DNA of 64,000 nucleotides from Tunturiibacter empetritectus (GTDB lineage Bacteria > Acidobacteriota > Terriglobia > Terriglobales > Acidobacteriaceae): positions 1,364,001-1,428,000 of the forward strand of contig NZ_JACCCU010000001.1 of the NCBI RefSeq assembly GCF_013410875.1, in the 5' to 3' direction. Shown here piece after piece: positions 1-8,063 of this stretch; position 1 is the first letter of the stretch, and each line of letters opens with the position of its first letter. The position numbers and the translations under genes were made by a program. Under the pieces are notes generated by a model that did not search any database, was not told the origin of the DNA, and worked only from the letters and a program-made list of their open reading frames with translations.

Positions 1-116
1 TGCTGTATCTCGAGGACAGGTCTCAAAAGGAGATCGCCGAGATTTTGGGAATTACGCCGACAAACGTTTCGACGAAGATCAGCCGATTGAAACAACGCAT
101 TCGAACTGAAATTTGA
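1..116 (+). CDS. ECF-type RNA polymerase sigma factor, C-terminal end only
   Basis: The gene runs in from before the window; only the last 38 codons are visible (frame starts at base 3, stop TGA at 114-116). The residues read as a sigma-70 region 4.2 helix-turn-helix: Q-K-E-I-A-E-I-L-G-I followed by N-V-S-T-K-I-S-R-L-K, which contacts the -35 element. It is followed after 16 bases by a small membrane protein gene that probably belongs to the same transcript. Assignment to the ECF group rests on this short tail and the neighbour, so the target regulon cannot be guessed. Confidence 0.8.
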   Translation, partial: LYLEDRSQKEIAEILGITPTNVSTKISRLKQRIRTEI

Positions 117-132
117 ATGAAGGAGAACAACA

Positions 133-798
133 ATGGAACTAAACGAACTCAAGGCAGCGTGGCAGTTATTGGAGAACGCGCTCGAACGTGGAAACCAATT
201 GAGCGTGGCGATGTTGCGTCAACGGAAGCTGGATGCAGCTAGTAGAAGTCTAAGACCGCTAAAGCTGAACCAGGTATTTCAGATTTTCTTTGGAGTGCTT
301 TTCCTTGTTTTGGCCGGGCTGCTCTGGAGCACAAAGCCAACGGCGATTTCGGTCATTCTAGGAGGAGTGTTCGTACAAGCCTATGGAATCGGCTGCGTGA
401 TCACAGCGGGGATTGTTTTTTCCGCGCTGAGCCGCATTGACTATGCCGCGCCAGTGGTTGAAGTGCAAGGCGGATTGGCCCGTGTGCGTCGAGCGTATGG
501 GATCTGTGTTGTGGTTGCGGGTCTCTCCTGGTGGTTCCTGTGGATCCCTTTGCTGATGTTGCTGTTGGGACTTGCGCACGTGGATTTGTATGCTTTCGCC
601 CCTTCAGTTATCTGGATTGGATTGGTAGTAGGAGTTGTTGGGTTGCTGGGTATGTACTGGATGTATGTCTATTCCCAGAGATCCTCCAATATGGAGTTGC
701 GTCAGTTCGTGGAACGCGCGACCTTCGGACGTAGTCTGCAAAACGCGCTTCAACAATTGAATGAGGTCAGGAAGTTTGAAGAAGAAGTTCTTACCTAA
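133..798 (+). CDS. Hypothetical membrane protein following a sigma factor gene
   Basis: A 221-residue protein with a soluble helical N-terminus (about 1-45), four predicted membrane spans (about 48-68, 75-97, 122-146 and 153-178) and a charged helical C-terminus. No enzyme motif is visible. It starts at ATG after a good AAGGAG site (121-125, in AAGGAGAACAACAATG) and lies 16 bases behind the ECF sigma gene. Position and topology suggest a membrane partner of the sigma factor, possibly an anti-sigma-like regulator, but no anti-sigma zinc motif (HxxxCxxC) is present, so this is inference only. Confidence 0.75.
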   Translation: MELNELKAAWQLLENALERGNQLSVAMLRQRKLDAASRSLRPLKLNQVFQIFFGVLFLVLAGLLWSTKPTAISVILGGVFVQAYGIGCVITAGIVFSALSRIDYAAPVVEVQGGLARVRRAYGICVVVAGLSWWFLWIPLLMLLLGLAHVDLYAFAPSVIWIGLVVGVVGLLGMYWMYVYSQRSSNMELRQFVERATFGRSLQNALQQLNEVRKFEEEVLT

Positions 799-836
799 GA
801 GAAGGGGGTAGCGGGCGGTTAGATTCTTCGGGGTCG

Positions 837-2309
837 CTACTTTGTGATGCGGAGGCGGAGGAAGGCGACGGCTCCGAAGGGGTGGGTGCCGTAGGTTGAG
901 ACCAGGGCGGTGGGGGTGGTGTAGGTGGTGAACTGCGCGCCTGGGGCGATGAGGAGGTGAGGGGCAAGTGGCAAGTCGCGGTCGTAGCCAAAGGAGTATG
1001 CGGCTACGTGGCCGAGGGGGGATTCGGTGAAGTTGGGGGGGAGCGGGGAGCCGGGGGGGATGAGGAGCTCGTTGGAGCGGCCAGCGTTTTCGATGCGGGT
1101 CCAGACATAGTTGCGGGTGCGGAAGTTGAGGAGGGATTCGAGGAGGTAGGAGTTTTCTTTGCTGCTGTCTGTGAGGGATTTTGTGCGTCCCCAGATAAGT
1201 GTGTTCGACCAGTTGTTGGTGTGGGCGCCGTCTGAAGTCGTGCGGCCGAAGGGACGGTTGTACATGATGGAGGCTGTCTGGCGCTGTTGGTCTTCGCGCG
1301 GGTAGAGTGCTTCGGGGCTGACGATGTGGGCGATGGAGTATTGGGTGCTCAGGTTTTTTGTTGGGGCGAAGGTGATGCGGGAGGAGTAGCTGTCGACGGC
1401 GTGACCGTTGGGGGAGGGTTGAAAGCCCCAGCGCTGCTCGGTGGGTTCGGCGCCGTGGAAGCCTGACTCTTCGAAGCGAAGCCAGCGCCAGGTGATGCCG
1501 CCGGTGAAGACGTTGAAGGCGATGTGAGTGGAGTCCTGTTGGTGGTGGCCGAGTGCGGCGATGGGATCTTCAGACGCGGAGAGGCGGTGGGGGTAGGCGG
1601 TGGGTCCGATGGCGGGGTCGCCTATGGGGGCGGCGTAGAGGCTAAGGAGGGTGTGGCTGCCGAGGCGGAGATCGTAGAGGGCGGCGAGCTCCATGAAGAA
1701 GTCGTGCGGGTGCTGGCCGTCGATGATGGGTTTGCCGAAGGCGGTTTCGCCCTGCTGGAAGAGCTCGAGGTATTGGCGGCTGGATATGGTTGCGGGCTCG
1801 AGCGAAAGCATGGTGCGGAGGGTGAGCTGGCCGTATTGGCCGTGGCTTCCGAGCTGGCGCATGGCCATGGGCATGAGCCAGTTGGTGGAGAAAAGCTTGT
1901 CGCCGCCGCGGGTGGCTGCTGGGTTGGGGCAGGAGAGTTGCACGCAGACGTCGGGGGTTGGGCCTGCGGGGTTGGAGGCGTGCTGTTGGGTGTCGGAGAT
2001 GGAGGCGGTGCCGTGGAGCATGAGCATCCAGCCGCGGTAGTTGCGCATGAGCATGGAGACGGGAGTGGAGGCGGGCTCGGCGCTGGTGCCGGAGGTGGTG
2101 TGATTGAGGATGGTGTCGATGAGGGTTGATGGCGGCTTCATCATGTCCATGCTCATCGGCATGGTTGTCTTCTCTGGTGTGGATGTCTGATCGGGGTCCA
2201 TCTTCATGCCGGGCATGTTTGGCATAGAACCTGGATTTGTCTGGGCCTGTGTTAATGATGACGCGAGGAAGGGCAACGAAAACAGGGCCGCTGTGAGGAG
2301 GGAGCGCAT
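837..2309 (-). CDS. Secreted Met-rich, barrel-like hypothetical protein
   Basis: A 490-residue protein with a signal peptide (about 1-22, ending SLTQAQ). The mature N-terminus is rich in Met, Pro and Asp (NMPGMKMD, MPMSMDMM), a composition seen in copper-binding segments. The rest alternates aromatic and polar residues with sections such as GQHPHDFFMELAALYDLRLG and ends in the short strand FLRLRITK, which suggests an outer-membrane beta-barrel. The neighbour upstream on the same strand is a small Cys-rich secreted protein, so the pair may deal with metal (copper) stress at the cell surface. The specific family is not recognised; metal binding is inference from composition. Confidence 0.7.
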   Translation of the reverse strand: MRSLLTAALFSLPFLASSLTQAQTNPGSMPNMPGMKMDPDQTSTPEKTTMPMSMDMMKPPSTLIDTILNHTTSGTSAEPASTPVSMLMRNYRGWMLMLHGTASISDTQQHASNPAGPTPDVCVQLSCPNPAATRGGDKLFSTNWLMPMAMRQLGSHGQYGQLTLRTMLSLEPATISSRQYLELFQQGETAFGKPIIDGQHPHDFFMELAALYDLRLGSHTLLSLYAAPIGDPAIGPTAYPHRLSASEDPIAALGHHQQDSTHIAFNVFTGGITWRWLRFEESGFHGAEPTEQRWGFQPSPNGHAVDSYSSRITFAPTKNLSTQYSIAHIVSPEALYPREDQQRQTASIMYNRPFGRTTSDGAHTNNWSNTLIWGRTKSLTDSSKENSYLLESLLNFRTRNYVWTRIENAGRSNELLIPPGSPLPPNFTESPLGHVAAYSFGYDRDLPLAPHLLIAPGAQFTTYTTPTALVSTYGTHPFGAVAFLRLRITK

Positions 2310-2386
2310 GAGAGTTCCTTGTCTTGAGGCGTGCGTTATCTGGAGACAGCGTGGAGGCGCTGTAACGCGAAGGGCTCAAGAGGAAA

Positions 2387-2719
2387 TCAGATACGGAGTG
2401 GGGTGCGGGGAGGGAGTGGGGGCGGTGCCGTGAGTCGAAGGATGGGTGCGCGCAGTGGGGATGGGATCTCGTCGCTTAGTGGAGAGACGTGGACTGTGTG
2501 GAGTTGAAGCTGCGGCTCAACCTGTGTCGAAATAACTGCGGGTGCTTGCTGCTGGGCGCTGCAACAGGAGGGGAGATGTTGATCGAAGGGCGATGGTTTG
2601 GGGCAGTGATCGCAGGAGGATTGTTGCTTCGGCTGTGCGATCTCGACGCAGGTGGCTGCGCTGACGAGAAGAGTCAGGAGGCAGAGCAGCGTCGCGAAGA
2701 GGTGCACAGTTTTTTTCAT
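2387..2719 (-). CDS. Small secreted Cys-rich protein
   Basis: A 110-residue protein with a hydrophobic signal segment (about 4-24) and a cluster of cysteines: CVE, SSCDHCPKP and HLPSCCSAQQ. The CxxC and CC groups after the signal peptide resemble the short DUF2946-like proteins of copper loci, although I cannot confirm the family. The C-terminal third is Pro-rich and low in complexity. It lies 77 bases upstream of the Met-rich secreted protein on the same strand and is probably cotranscribed with it. Function unknown; metal binding or chaperoning is a hypothesis. Confidence 0.6.
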   Translation of the reverse strand: MKKTVHLFATLLCLLTLLVSAATCVEIAQPKQQSSCDHCPKPSPFDQHLPSCCSAQQQAPAVISTQVEPQLQLHTVHVSPLSDEIPSPLRAPILRLTAPPPLPPRTPLRI

Positions 2720-2795
2720 CGTTGTGAGGTTTGACGGAGAGACCGTGGCAAGGGATACATCTCGTCGAGATTATTTTGTTGTTGCGATTGTATTC

Positions 2796-3359
2796 TCAAG
2801 TGAGTTGGAGGGGAAGGCTTGCGGTTTGTTTCTTATGTTGAGGATTTGCGTCTTCGTGATTTAGTAGCCAGCGTTTGCGCTCGAGGCCGCCGCCGTAGCC
2901 GGTGAGGGAGCCGTTGGATCCAATGACGCGGTGACAGGGGACTACGACTCCGATGGGGTTGGAGCCGTTGGCGAGCCCTACTGCTCTGACGGCGTTGGGT
3001 CGTCCGATCTGCGCGGCCAACTTGCCATAGGAGACGGTTGTGCCGTGTGGGATCTGTCGCAGAGCGCGCCAGACCTCGCGTTGGAATGGTGTACCAGCTG
3101 TCTGGACGGGGAGCGCGTTTATTGCGGCAAGCTCTCCTGCGAAGTAACGCTTCATCACGTCGGATAAGCCCGACGGATTTTTGGCTGGCTCAAGCTTGAA
3201 CCCGTTGCGGCCGTAGTGAAGCCGCAGAGACCTTTGCAGGCGCTCTTCATGATCTGTCCATTCAACGGCGCGCAGGTTTCCGTCATGATCGGCTACGATG
3301 ATCATCTCGCCGATGGGCGTGTCGAATCGGTCTGTCAGCAGTCTGAGAGTTTCAGGCAT
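2796..3359 (-). CDS. ogt: Methylated-DNA--protein-cysteine methyltransferase
   Basis: Suicide repair enzyme that takes the alkyl group from O6-alkylguanine in DNA onto its own cysteine. The 187-residue protein carries the active-site box VVPCHRVIG (Cys about 142), preceded by the recognition helix PNAVRAVGLANGSNP and the YGKLAAQIG helix-turn-helix. I chose the ATG at 3359, which gives a normal Ogt N-terminus; a longer reading frame upstream is only an open frame across the next gene. The start overlaps the 3' end of the Ada-AlkA gene by 8 bases, so the two are translationally coupled and form one alkylation-repair unit. Confidence 0.95.
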   Translation of the reverse strand: MPETLRLLTDRFDTPIGEMIIVADHDGNLRAVEWTDHEERLQRSLRLHYGRNGFKLEPAKNPSGLSDVMKRYFAGELAAINALPVQTAGTPFQREVWRALRQIPHGTTVSYGKLAAQIGRPNAVRAVGLANGSNPIGVVVPCHRVIGSNGSLTGYGGGLERKRWLLNHEDANPQHKKQTASLPLQLT

Positions 3360-4854
3360 GGGTTTCCTTGATGTGCAGAATTTCGTTGGTGTTGGCGGCC
3401 CAGAGATGCTGTGCCGCGTAGGCGCGCCAGGGTCGCCATGACTCAGCGCGATGCAGAAGAGACTTTGGAGTTGCGGGTACTCCGTCGAGCTTCGCTGCTC
3501 CACGCAGCAGACCGATGTCGGATGCGGGGAAGGCGTCCATCTCGCGGATGGCGCGGAGGGCGATGTATTGCGCGGTCCAGTCGCCGATGCCGGGAATGGT
3601 GCGGAGCTTTGCGATGACCTCTTCGATGGTCCCAAGCGGACGGAAGAGATTGGAGTCGTCGGCTGCTGCGTGCGCGAGTGCTTTCAACGAGGCAAGGCGC
3701 GCGGCGGGCATGCCCAGACCAAGAGATTTTGCTGTGGCGATGCGCTTTGCCGTGGGGAAGGTGTGGGTCAGGCCTGGATGAGTGCTTGGGCTCTTTGGTA
3801 GCGGCTTGCCGTGGAGCGCGACGAGTTGTCCTGCAAGCTTGCGGGCAGCAACGACGCTGATCTGCTGGCCGAGGATCGCGCGCACAGCCAGTTCGAAGCC
3901 ATCCCAGCCTCCCGGCGCTCGCATGCCGGGATGAAGCGCCACCCACGGTGCGAGCTGCGGGTCGTGCGAGAGGTGTGCGTCGATAGTCTCGATATCCGCG
4001 CCGAGGTCGAAGAGGCGACGCACGCGGGCTACGATTGCAGGGAGAGACTGTACGGCAGGGAATTGAATCGATACGCTGAGGCTCTGTCGCTTTAGGAGAT
4101 GAGTGACTGCAATGCTTCCACGCGATCCGTCGATCTCTACGGTGCGGCGATAACAAGCGTTCTCTACTACTTCAACGCCGGGGATGGCACGCGCCTTGAG
4201 GAAGCTGAGCATGGACTCCCAGTCGTAGGGTGGGCGATAACGCAGGCGGAGGGTGATGCCTGCCTCGGAGGTTGGGCGGCTTGTGGAAGACCTTCGCCGG
4301 AGTGCGCTGGGCGGGCGGTGGAAGAGTGTTTGGAATAGCTCGTTGAAGCGACGCAGGCTGTTGAAGCCCGCAGCGAGTGCGACTTCGGTCATGGGCATTC
4401 GTGTTTCGTGGAGGAGGTGCTTAGCGAAGAGAACGCGTTGGGTCTGGGCTACGGAGATTGGGGAGGCCCCGAGGTGCTGGAGGAAGAGCCTGCGTAAGTG
4501 ACGCTCGCCGACGCCTAGACGTTCGGCGAGCGCCTCCACGGTCTTGCCTTCGCCGTCGAGGGCACCGTCGGCTATGAGTGCCAGCGCGCGTGAGACGGTG
4601 TTGGAGGTTCCGCGCCATGAGGCGAGCTCGGGCGCTGTCTCAGGGCGGCAACGCAGGCAGGGACGGTAACCGGCCTCATGCGCTGCTGCCGCGGAGGGAT
4701 AGAAGGTGCAGTTTTCGTACTTTGCCGTGCGGGCCGGACAGAAGGGGCGGCAGTAGATTCCGGTGGATTTGACGCCGACGTACATCAGGCCGTCGAATCG
4801 GGGGTCACGGCTCTGAAGGGCCCGGTAGCAGGTCTCTTTGTCAGGTAGCTCCAT
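3352..4854 (-). CDS. alkA: Ada-type regulator fused to AlkA DNA-3-methyladenine glycosylase
   Basis: A 500-residue fusion. Residues 1-75 are the Ada zinc domain with the four cysteines C35, C39, C66 and C69 (GIYCRPFCP ... CLRCRP); C35 would be the methyl acceptor that senses methylphosphotriesters. An AraC-type DNA-binding domain follows (about 85-185), then an AlkA N-terminal domain (about 200-315) and the helix-hairpin-helix glycosylase domain (IPGIGDWTAQYIALRA, catalytic Asp within PASDIGLL). It should both induce the adaptive response and excise alkylated purines. It is coupled to ogt downstream. The methyltransferase domain of E. coli Ada is thus supplied as the separate Ogt. The layout is known from other bacteria. 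Confidence 0.93.
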   Translation of the reverse strand: MELPDKETCYRALQSRDPRFDGLMYVGVKSTGIYCRPFCPARTAKYENCTFYPSAAAAHEAGYRPCLRCRPETAPELASWRGTSNTVSRALALIADGALDGEGKTVEALAERLGVGERHLRRLFLQHLGASPISVAQTQRVLFAKHLLHETRMPMTEVALAAGFNSLRRFNELFQTLFHRPPSALRRRSSTSRPTSEAGITLRLRYRPPYDWESMLSFLKARAIPGVEVVENACYRRTVEIDGSRGSIAVTHLLKRQSLSVSIQFPAVQSLPAIVARVRRLFDLGADIETIDAHLSHDPQLAPWVALHPGMRAPGGWDGFELAVRAILGQQISVVAARKLAGQLVALHGKPLPKSPSTHPGLTHTFPTAKRIATAKSLGLGMPAARLASLKALAHAAADDSNLFRPLGTIEEVIAKLRTIPGIGDWTAQYIALRAIREMDAFPASDIGLLRGAAKLDGVPATPKSLLHRAESWRPWRAYAAQHLWAANTNEILHIKETHA

Positions 4855-4925
4855 GTACGAAGTTTCGCATGGTGAGAGAAGAAAACTAGCGGTTTTCGGA
4901 CATGGTCATTTTTGCTGGAAGCTGG

Positions 4926-5699
4926 TTATTGTGAAGCTGCCTGCTTTCGCAAGAGGATGATGTCGACGCGGCGGTTCTGGGTGCGTCCGTCTTCGGTGTC
5001 GTTGCTGGCGACGGGGTGAAACTCGGCGTAGCCGGCGGCGGCGAGGTTAGCGGGGTTGATGGGACCACGTTCCAAGAGGAGGCGCGCGATGGCGGTGGAG
5101 CGTGCGGTGGAGAGCTCCCAGTTGCTGGCGAACTGCAAAGTGTGAATGGGGACGTTGTCGGTGTGGCCTTCGACGCGGAGTGGGCCTGCGGGCAGGGTGG
5201 TTGCGAGGATGGAGATCATGGGGATCGATGCTGGGCGGACCTCTGCGGAGCCGGAGGGGAAGAAGCCGGCTTCGTGAAGGGAGATGACGAGGCCGTCGGG
5301 GGTGATGCGCATGGCGATGCCGCCGGGAGGAATGCCACCAGCGGCGACCTGTTGAGCGATGAGTTTGAGCAGGCGGGCTTCGGTCTCTTCTAACGTTTCC
5401 TGTGGGCTCTCTGCGCTGCTGGAGGATGGAAGGGGACGCACGATCGGCGAAGGGATGGAGTTGGTGATGGCCGAGGCGTTGATGTCGGTGAGCGGCGGCG
5501 TCTTTGAGTGGGCGTCGAAGGTGCCGAGGGGAGTGAAGGCGGTCTGCATGGCTTCGGAGAGCTTGAGCTGCTTCTTCTTGTCCGACTGGCTGGAGGCGAA
5601 GAGGACGACGAAGAAGGCGAAGAGCAGCGTGATGAAGTCGGCATAGGAGACCAGCCAGCGCTCGTGGTTGACGTGCTCGGGATGTTTCTTCTTGCTCAT
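4926..5699 (-). CDS. motB: Flagellar motor stator protein MotB
   Basis: A 257-residue inner-membrane stator subunit. The N-terminus has the single membrane span with the proton-conducting aspartate in WLVSYADFITLLFAFF (Asp 21), followed by the plug segment (SSQSDKKKQLKLS). The C-terminal half is an OmpA-like peptidoglycan-binding domain with GHTDNVPI and NRRVDIILL. Length is normal for the family. Its ATG overlaps the stop of motA by four bases (ATGA), so the two subunits are made together. The 70 bases between motB and the Ada-AlkA gene show no clear terminator. Confidence 0.95.
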   Translation of the reverse strand: MSKKKHPEHVNHERWLVSYADFITLLFAFFVVLFASSQSDKKKQLKLSEAMQTAFTPLGTFDAHSKTPPLTDINASAITNSIPSPIVRPLPSSSSAESPQETLEETEARLLKLIAQQVAAGGIPPGGIAMRITPDGLVISLHEAGFFPSGSAEVRPASIPMISILATTLPAGPLRVEGHTDNVPIHTLQFASNWELSTARSTAIARLLLERGPINPANLAAAGYAEFHPVASNDTEDGRTQNRRVDIILLRKQAASQ

Positions 5700-6481
5700 G
5701 CGCCGGCCTCTACGGCCTTGCCTGGCTTGGGTGGATGCGAGTCGAAGAGGTAGGTACGGAGCTTGGTCTCAATCATGCGCGGGTTCATGCCTTCGAGGAT
5801 TGAGATGACACCTTCGAGCATCATCTCTTTAATCATCTGCTCTTCGCGATGGCGGAACTTGAGCTTGCCGGCGGCGGGGAGGCAGATGAGATTGGCCATG
5901 GCGACGCCGTAGATGGTGGCGACGAAGGCGACGGCGATGCCGCGGCCTACCTCATCGATGTTGGAGAGATTCTTCATGACCTGGATGAGTCCGAGGACCG
6001 CGCCGATGATACCGACGGTGGGGGAGTAGCCGCCGGCAGCCTCGAAGACAGCGGGGATCTTTTCTTCGATCTCGGATTTGTTGTCGAGCTCGAGCTGCAT
6101 GATCTTGCGGACTTCGGAGGGTTCGGTACCGTCGACTGCGAGCATGAGGGCCTGGCGGAGGAAGGGGTCGGTGACGGTGGAGAGGTCGGCGTCGAGAGAG
6201 ACGATACCGCTTCTGCGGGCCTTGTTGGCAAAGGCGACGATCTGAGCAAGAGTGGCTTCACCGTTGGAACCCTTGTGGAGGAAGACCTTCACGATGGCTT
6301 TGATGGCGGCGAGGAAGATGTTCATGGGAAATTGGAGCATGACGGCGCCGAGTGTACCCCCGATGACGATCATGGCCGCGGTGGGCTGGGTGATCTGGGC
6401 GATGCTGCCGCCTTCGACCATCATGCCGGCGAGAATGCCGATGAGGGCGAGAGCGATGCCACCAATGCTGGCGATATCCAT
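5696..6481 (-). CDS. motA: Flagellar motor stator protein MotA
   Basis: A 261-residue protein with four membrane spans (about 3-22, 33-53, 148-170 and 180-202) and a large cytoplasmic loop that contacts the rotor. Family landmarks are the N-terminal MDIASIGGIALALIGILAG, the PTVGIIGAVLGLIQVM section and GVAMANLICLPAAGKL. It forms the ion channel of the motor with MotB encoded directly downstream. The gap to flbD upstream is 27 bases, so flbD-motA-motB looks like one operon transcribed away from the flagellin gene. Confidence 0.95.
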   Translation of the reverse strand: MDIASIGGIALALIGILAGMMVEGGSIAQITQPTAAMIVIGGTLGAVMLQFPMNIFLAAIKAIVKVFLHKGSNGEATLAQIVAFANKARRSGIVSLDADLSTVTDPFLRQALMLAVDGTEPSEVRKIMQLELDNKSEIEEKIPAVFEAAGGYSPTVGIIGAVLGLIQVMKNLSNIDEVGRGIAVAFVATIYGVAMANLICLPAAGKLKFRHREEQMIKEMMLEGVISILEGMNPRMIETKLRTYLFDSHPPKPGKAVEAGA

Positions 6482-6508
6482 GGGTCTCCTCTTCCAGGGT
6501 GAAGTTGA

Positions 6509-6799
6509 TTATTCGTGAGAGGCTTTGCGGTCTTGATTTTTTTCTGAGTTACGAAGCTGCTGGTCGGCGTCGTGTGCGGATCTTGCGATGAGGGCGGGTG
6601 CGGCCTCGGGCCATGCCTGGCGAAGGACCGCAGCACGGAACTCGAGGGTGAGCTGCGAGACCTGGCTGCAGGGCTCGAGGACGATGAGCTTTTCGCCGGT
6701 GATTAAGGTGAGGACGGTGTCGGGTGAGGCTTCTGCGTATTTGATGAGATCGCAGTTTACGGCGAGAGGACTACCGTTGAGGCGTGTTAGTTCGATCAT
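6509..6799 (-). CDS. flbD: FlbD family flagellar protein
   Basis: A small protein (96 residues from the chosen start) whose first 60 residues match the FlbD/SwrD family: MIELTRLNGSPLAVNCDLIK, then LTLITGEKLIVLE. In Bacillus the homologue SwrD raises flagellar power by supporting stator function, which fits its place in front of motA-motB. The ATG at 6799 follows GGGAGGAG at a spacing of 11 and gives the standard N-terminus; the frame stays open further upstream without a better start. The tail after residue 70 (ARSAHDADQQ...) is charged and not conserved. Confidence 0.9.
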   Translation of the reverse strand: MIELTRLNGSPLAVNCDLIKYAEASPDTVLTLITGEKLIVLEPCSQVSQLTLEFRAAVLRQAWPEAAPALIARSAHDADQQLRNSEKNQDRKASHE

Positions 6800-6901
6800 G
6801 TGTTTATGGACTCCTCCCAGATCTCTCATCGGCAGGGAAGTTGCCGTCAATAGGAAGCAGGAGGCAGGTGACTATGACGGTGGAGCGAAATGAGATTTGC
6901 G

Positions 6902-6928
6902 TAAAGTCGGCGCGGGGGGTGCCGATGA
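6902..6928 (+). promoter_or_regulatory. Sigma-28 (FliA) promoter of the flagellin gene
   Basis: TAAA at 6902-6905, a 15-base spacer, then GCCGATGA at 6921-6928. The sigma-28 consensus is TAAA-N15-GCCGATAA, so spacing is exact and only one base differs. It predicts a transcript start near 6935 and a leader of about 130 bases before the flagellin ATG at 7065. Confidence 0.75.
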
Positions 6929-6939
6929 GGGGTTTGAAC

Positions 6940-7005
6940 GCGGAGCCTACCGCTTGGTGAACCGGATCTCACTGACTGCTTCGGCAAGGAGGTGAGTTCG
7001 CCGGT
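6940..7005 (+). promoter_or_regulatory. Structured 5' leader of flagellin mRNA
   Basis: Two hairpins lie in the predicted leader. The first is GCGG/CCGC (6940-6953). The second is a longer stem-loop at 6961-7005 with ACCGG pairing CCGGT, CTCAC pairing GTGAG, and an inner TGC-TTCG-GCA tetraloop stem (6977-6986). A GGAGG sits in the unpaired side. The true flagellin ribosome site AGGAG is at 7051-7055. Such leaders often bind CsrA or affect mRNA life; which applies here cannot be told. Confidence 0.45.
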
Positions 7006-7064
7006 CGGACACCCGGGACTGGCGTCGCGGTAACTCAAACCGAGCAGTACAGGAGCGTTTACCT

Positions 7065-7910
7065 ATGTCCTTGGGCATTCTTACCAACGTTGCAGCAACC
7101 TATGCAGAGAACAACCTCAACCAGACACAGGGCAGTCTCCAGACTGTTCTTCAACAGCTCTCTTCCGGTTCGCGCATCAACAGCGGTGCGGACGACGCGG
7201 CCGGTCTTTCGGTTGCTGATGGCCTTCATGCCAACGAAGCTGCTCTGACCCAGTCGGCCCAGAATGCCCAGAACGGTGTTGGCTTGCTGCAGACCGCTGA
7301 TGGCGCTCTGTCGCAGGTGACGAACCTGCTGGACCGGGCGACGACGCTGGCGACTGAAGCGCAGAACGGCGGCCTGACGGCTGCTCAGACGACTGCGGCG
7401 AATACCGAGTTTCAAAGCATCGTTACCGAAATTGGCAATATCGGCACTGCTACAAACTTCAACAGCAACGCGGTCTTTTCGGCAGCTGCGACGAACTTCG
7501 TCGTGACCGACGGAACGGCAACTGGAACCACGACGATTGCTGCTACGGTCGGTGCGTTGACTACAGCGAGTGTCGGTACGGCAACCGGAGGCGGTGCGGG
7601 AGCGACTCTTTCCGGCTTGTCCCTGGTGACGGGCGCGGCGGCTGCTCTGGCTGCGGTCAATGGTGCTATCACCGACGTGTCGAACCAGCGTGGTGCTATT
7701 GGCGCGAACATCAACCAGTTGAACGCCGCTTCAAACGTTGCAAGCACCGAAGAGGTGAATCTCTCTTCGGCTGAGAGCAGCATTCGTTCGACCAACTACG
7801 GTCAGGCGACCAGCGATCTGGCGAAGTTCCAGGTGCTGAGCCAGACCGGTATCAGCGCGTTGGCCCAGGCCAACAGCGTGCAGCAGGAGATTCTGAAGCT
7901 GCTGCAGTAA
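7065..7910 (+). CDS. fliC: Flagellin
   Basis: A 281-residue filament subunit. The conserved D0/D1 helices are present at both ends: N-terminal NLNQTQGSLQTVLQQLSSG with SRINSGADDAAGLSVADGL, and C-terminal SAESSIRSTNYGQATSDLAK with the end QQEILKLLQ. The middle (about 130-200) is a short Thr/Ala/Gly-rich variable section, so the outer domains are much reduced compared with enteric flagellin (about 500 residues). The ATG follows AGGAG at 7051. Transcription is expected from the sigma-28 promoter at 6902-6928. It is followed by fliD and fliS on the same strand. Confidence 0.96.
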   Translation: MSLGILTNVAATYAENNLNQTQGSLQTVLQQLSSGSRINSGADDAAGLSVADGLHANEAALTQSAQNAQNGVGLLQTADGALSQVTNLLDRATTLATEAQNGGLTAAQTTAANTEFQSIVTEIGNIGTATNFNSNAVFSAAATNFVVTDGTATGTTTIAATVGALTTASVGTATGGGAGATLSGLSLVTGAAAALAAVNGAITDVSNQRGAIGANINQLNAASNVASTEEVNLSSAESSIRSTNYGQATSDLAKFQVLSQTGISALAQANSVQQEILKLLQ

Positions 7911-7916
7911 GACGTA

Positions 7917-7960
7917 GAAGTGGGCGGCGGCCGGATGAGATGGTCCGGTCCCCGCTTCTT
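7917..7960 (+). terminator. Hairpin behind the flagellin gene
   Basis: GAAGTGGG (7917-7924) pairs with CCCGCTTC (7951-7958), and CCGGA (7931-7935) with TCCGG (7944-7948), just after the flagellin stop. The T-run behind it is short, so it may end or merely stabilise the abundant flagellin mRNA. Confidence 0.5.
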
Positions 7961-8063
7961 CGGTTATGGGCCTCCGATGATCAAGCTGAGAGATCTCTAA
8001 TTCACGGGCTTTGAGGCTGGCTCGACGATTGCTTGTTGCCGTGTAGGAAAGCGGGAAGATGAC

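Noticed and set aside
6930-7064. Flagellin leader as a cyclic di-GMP riboswitch
   Set aside because: The conserved loops of the known c-di-GMP classes could not be matched; only simple hairpins are seen.
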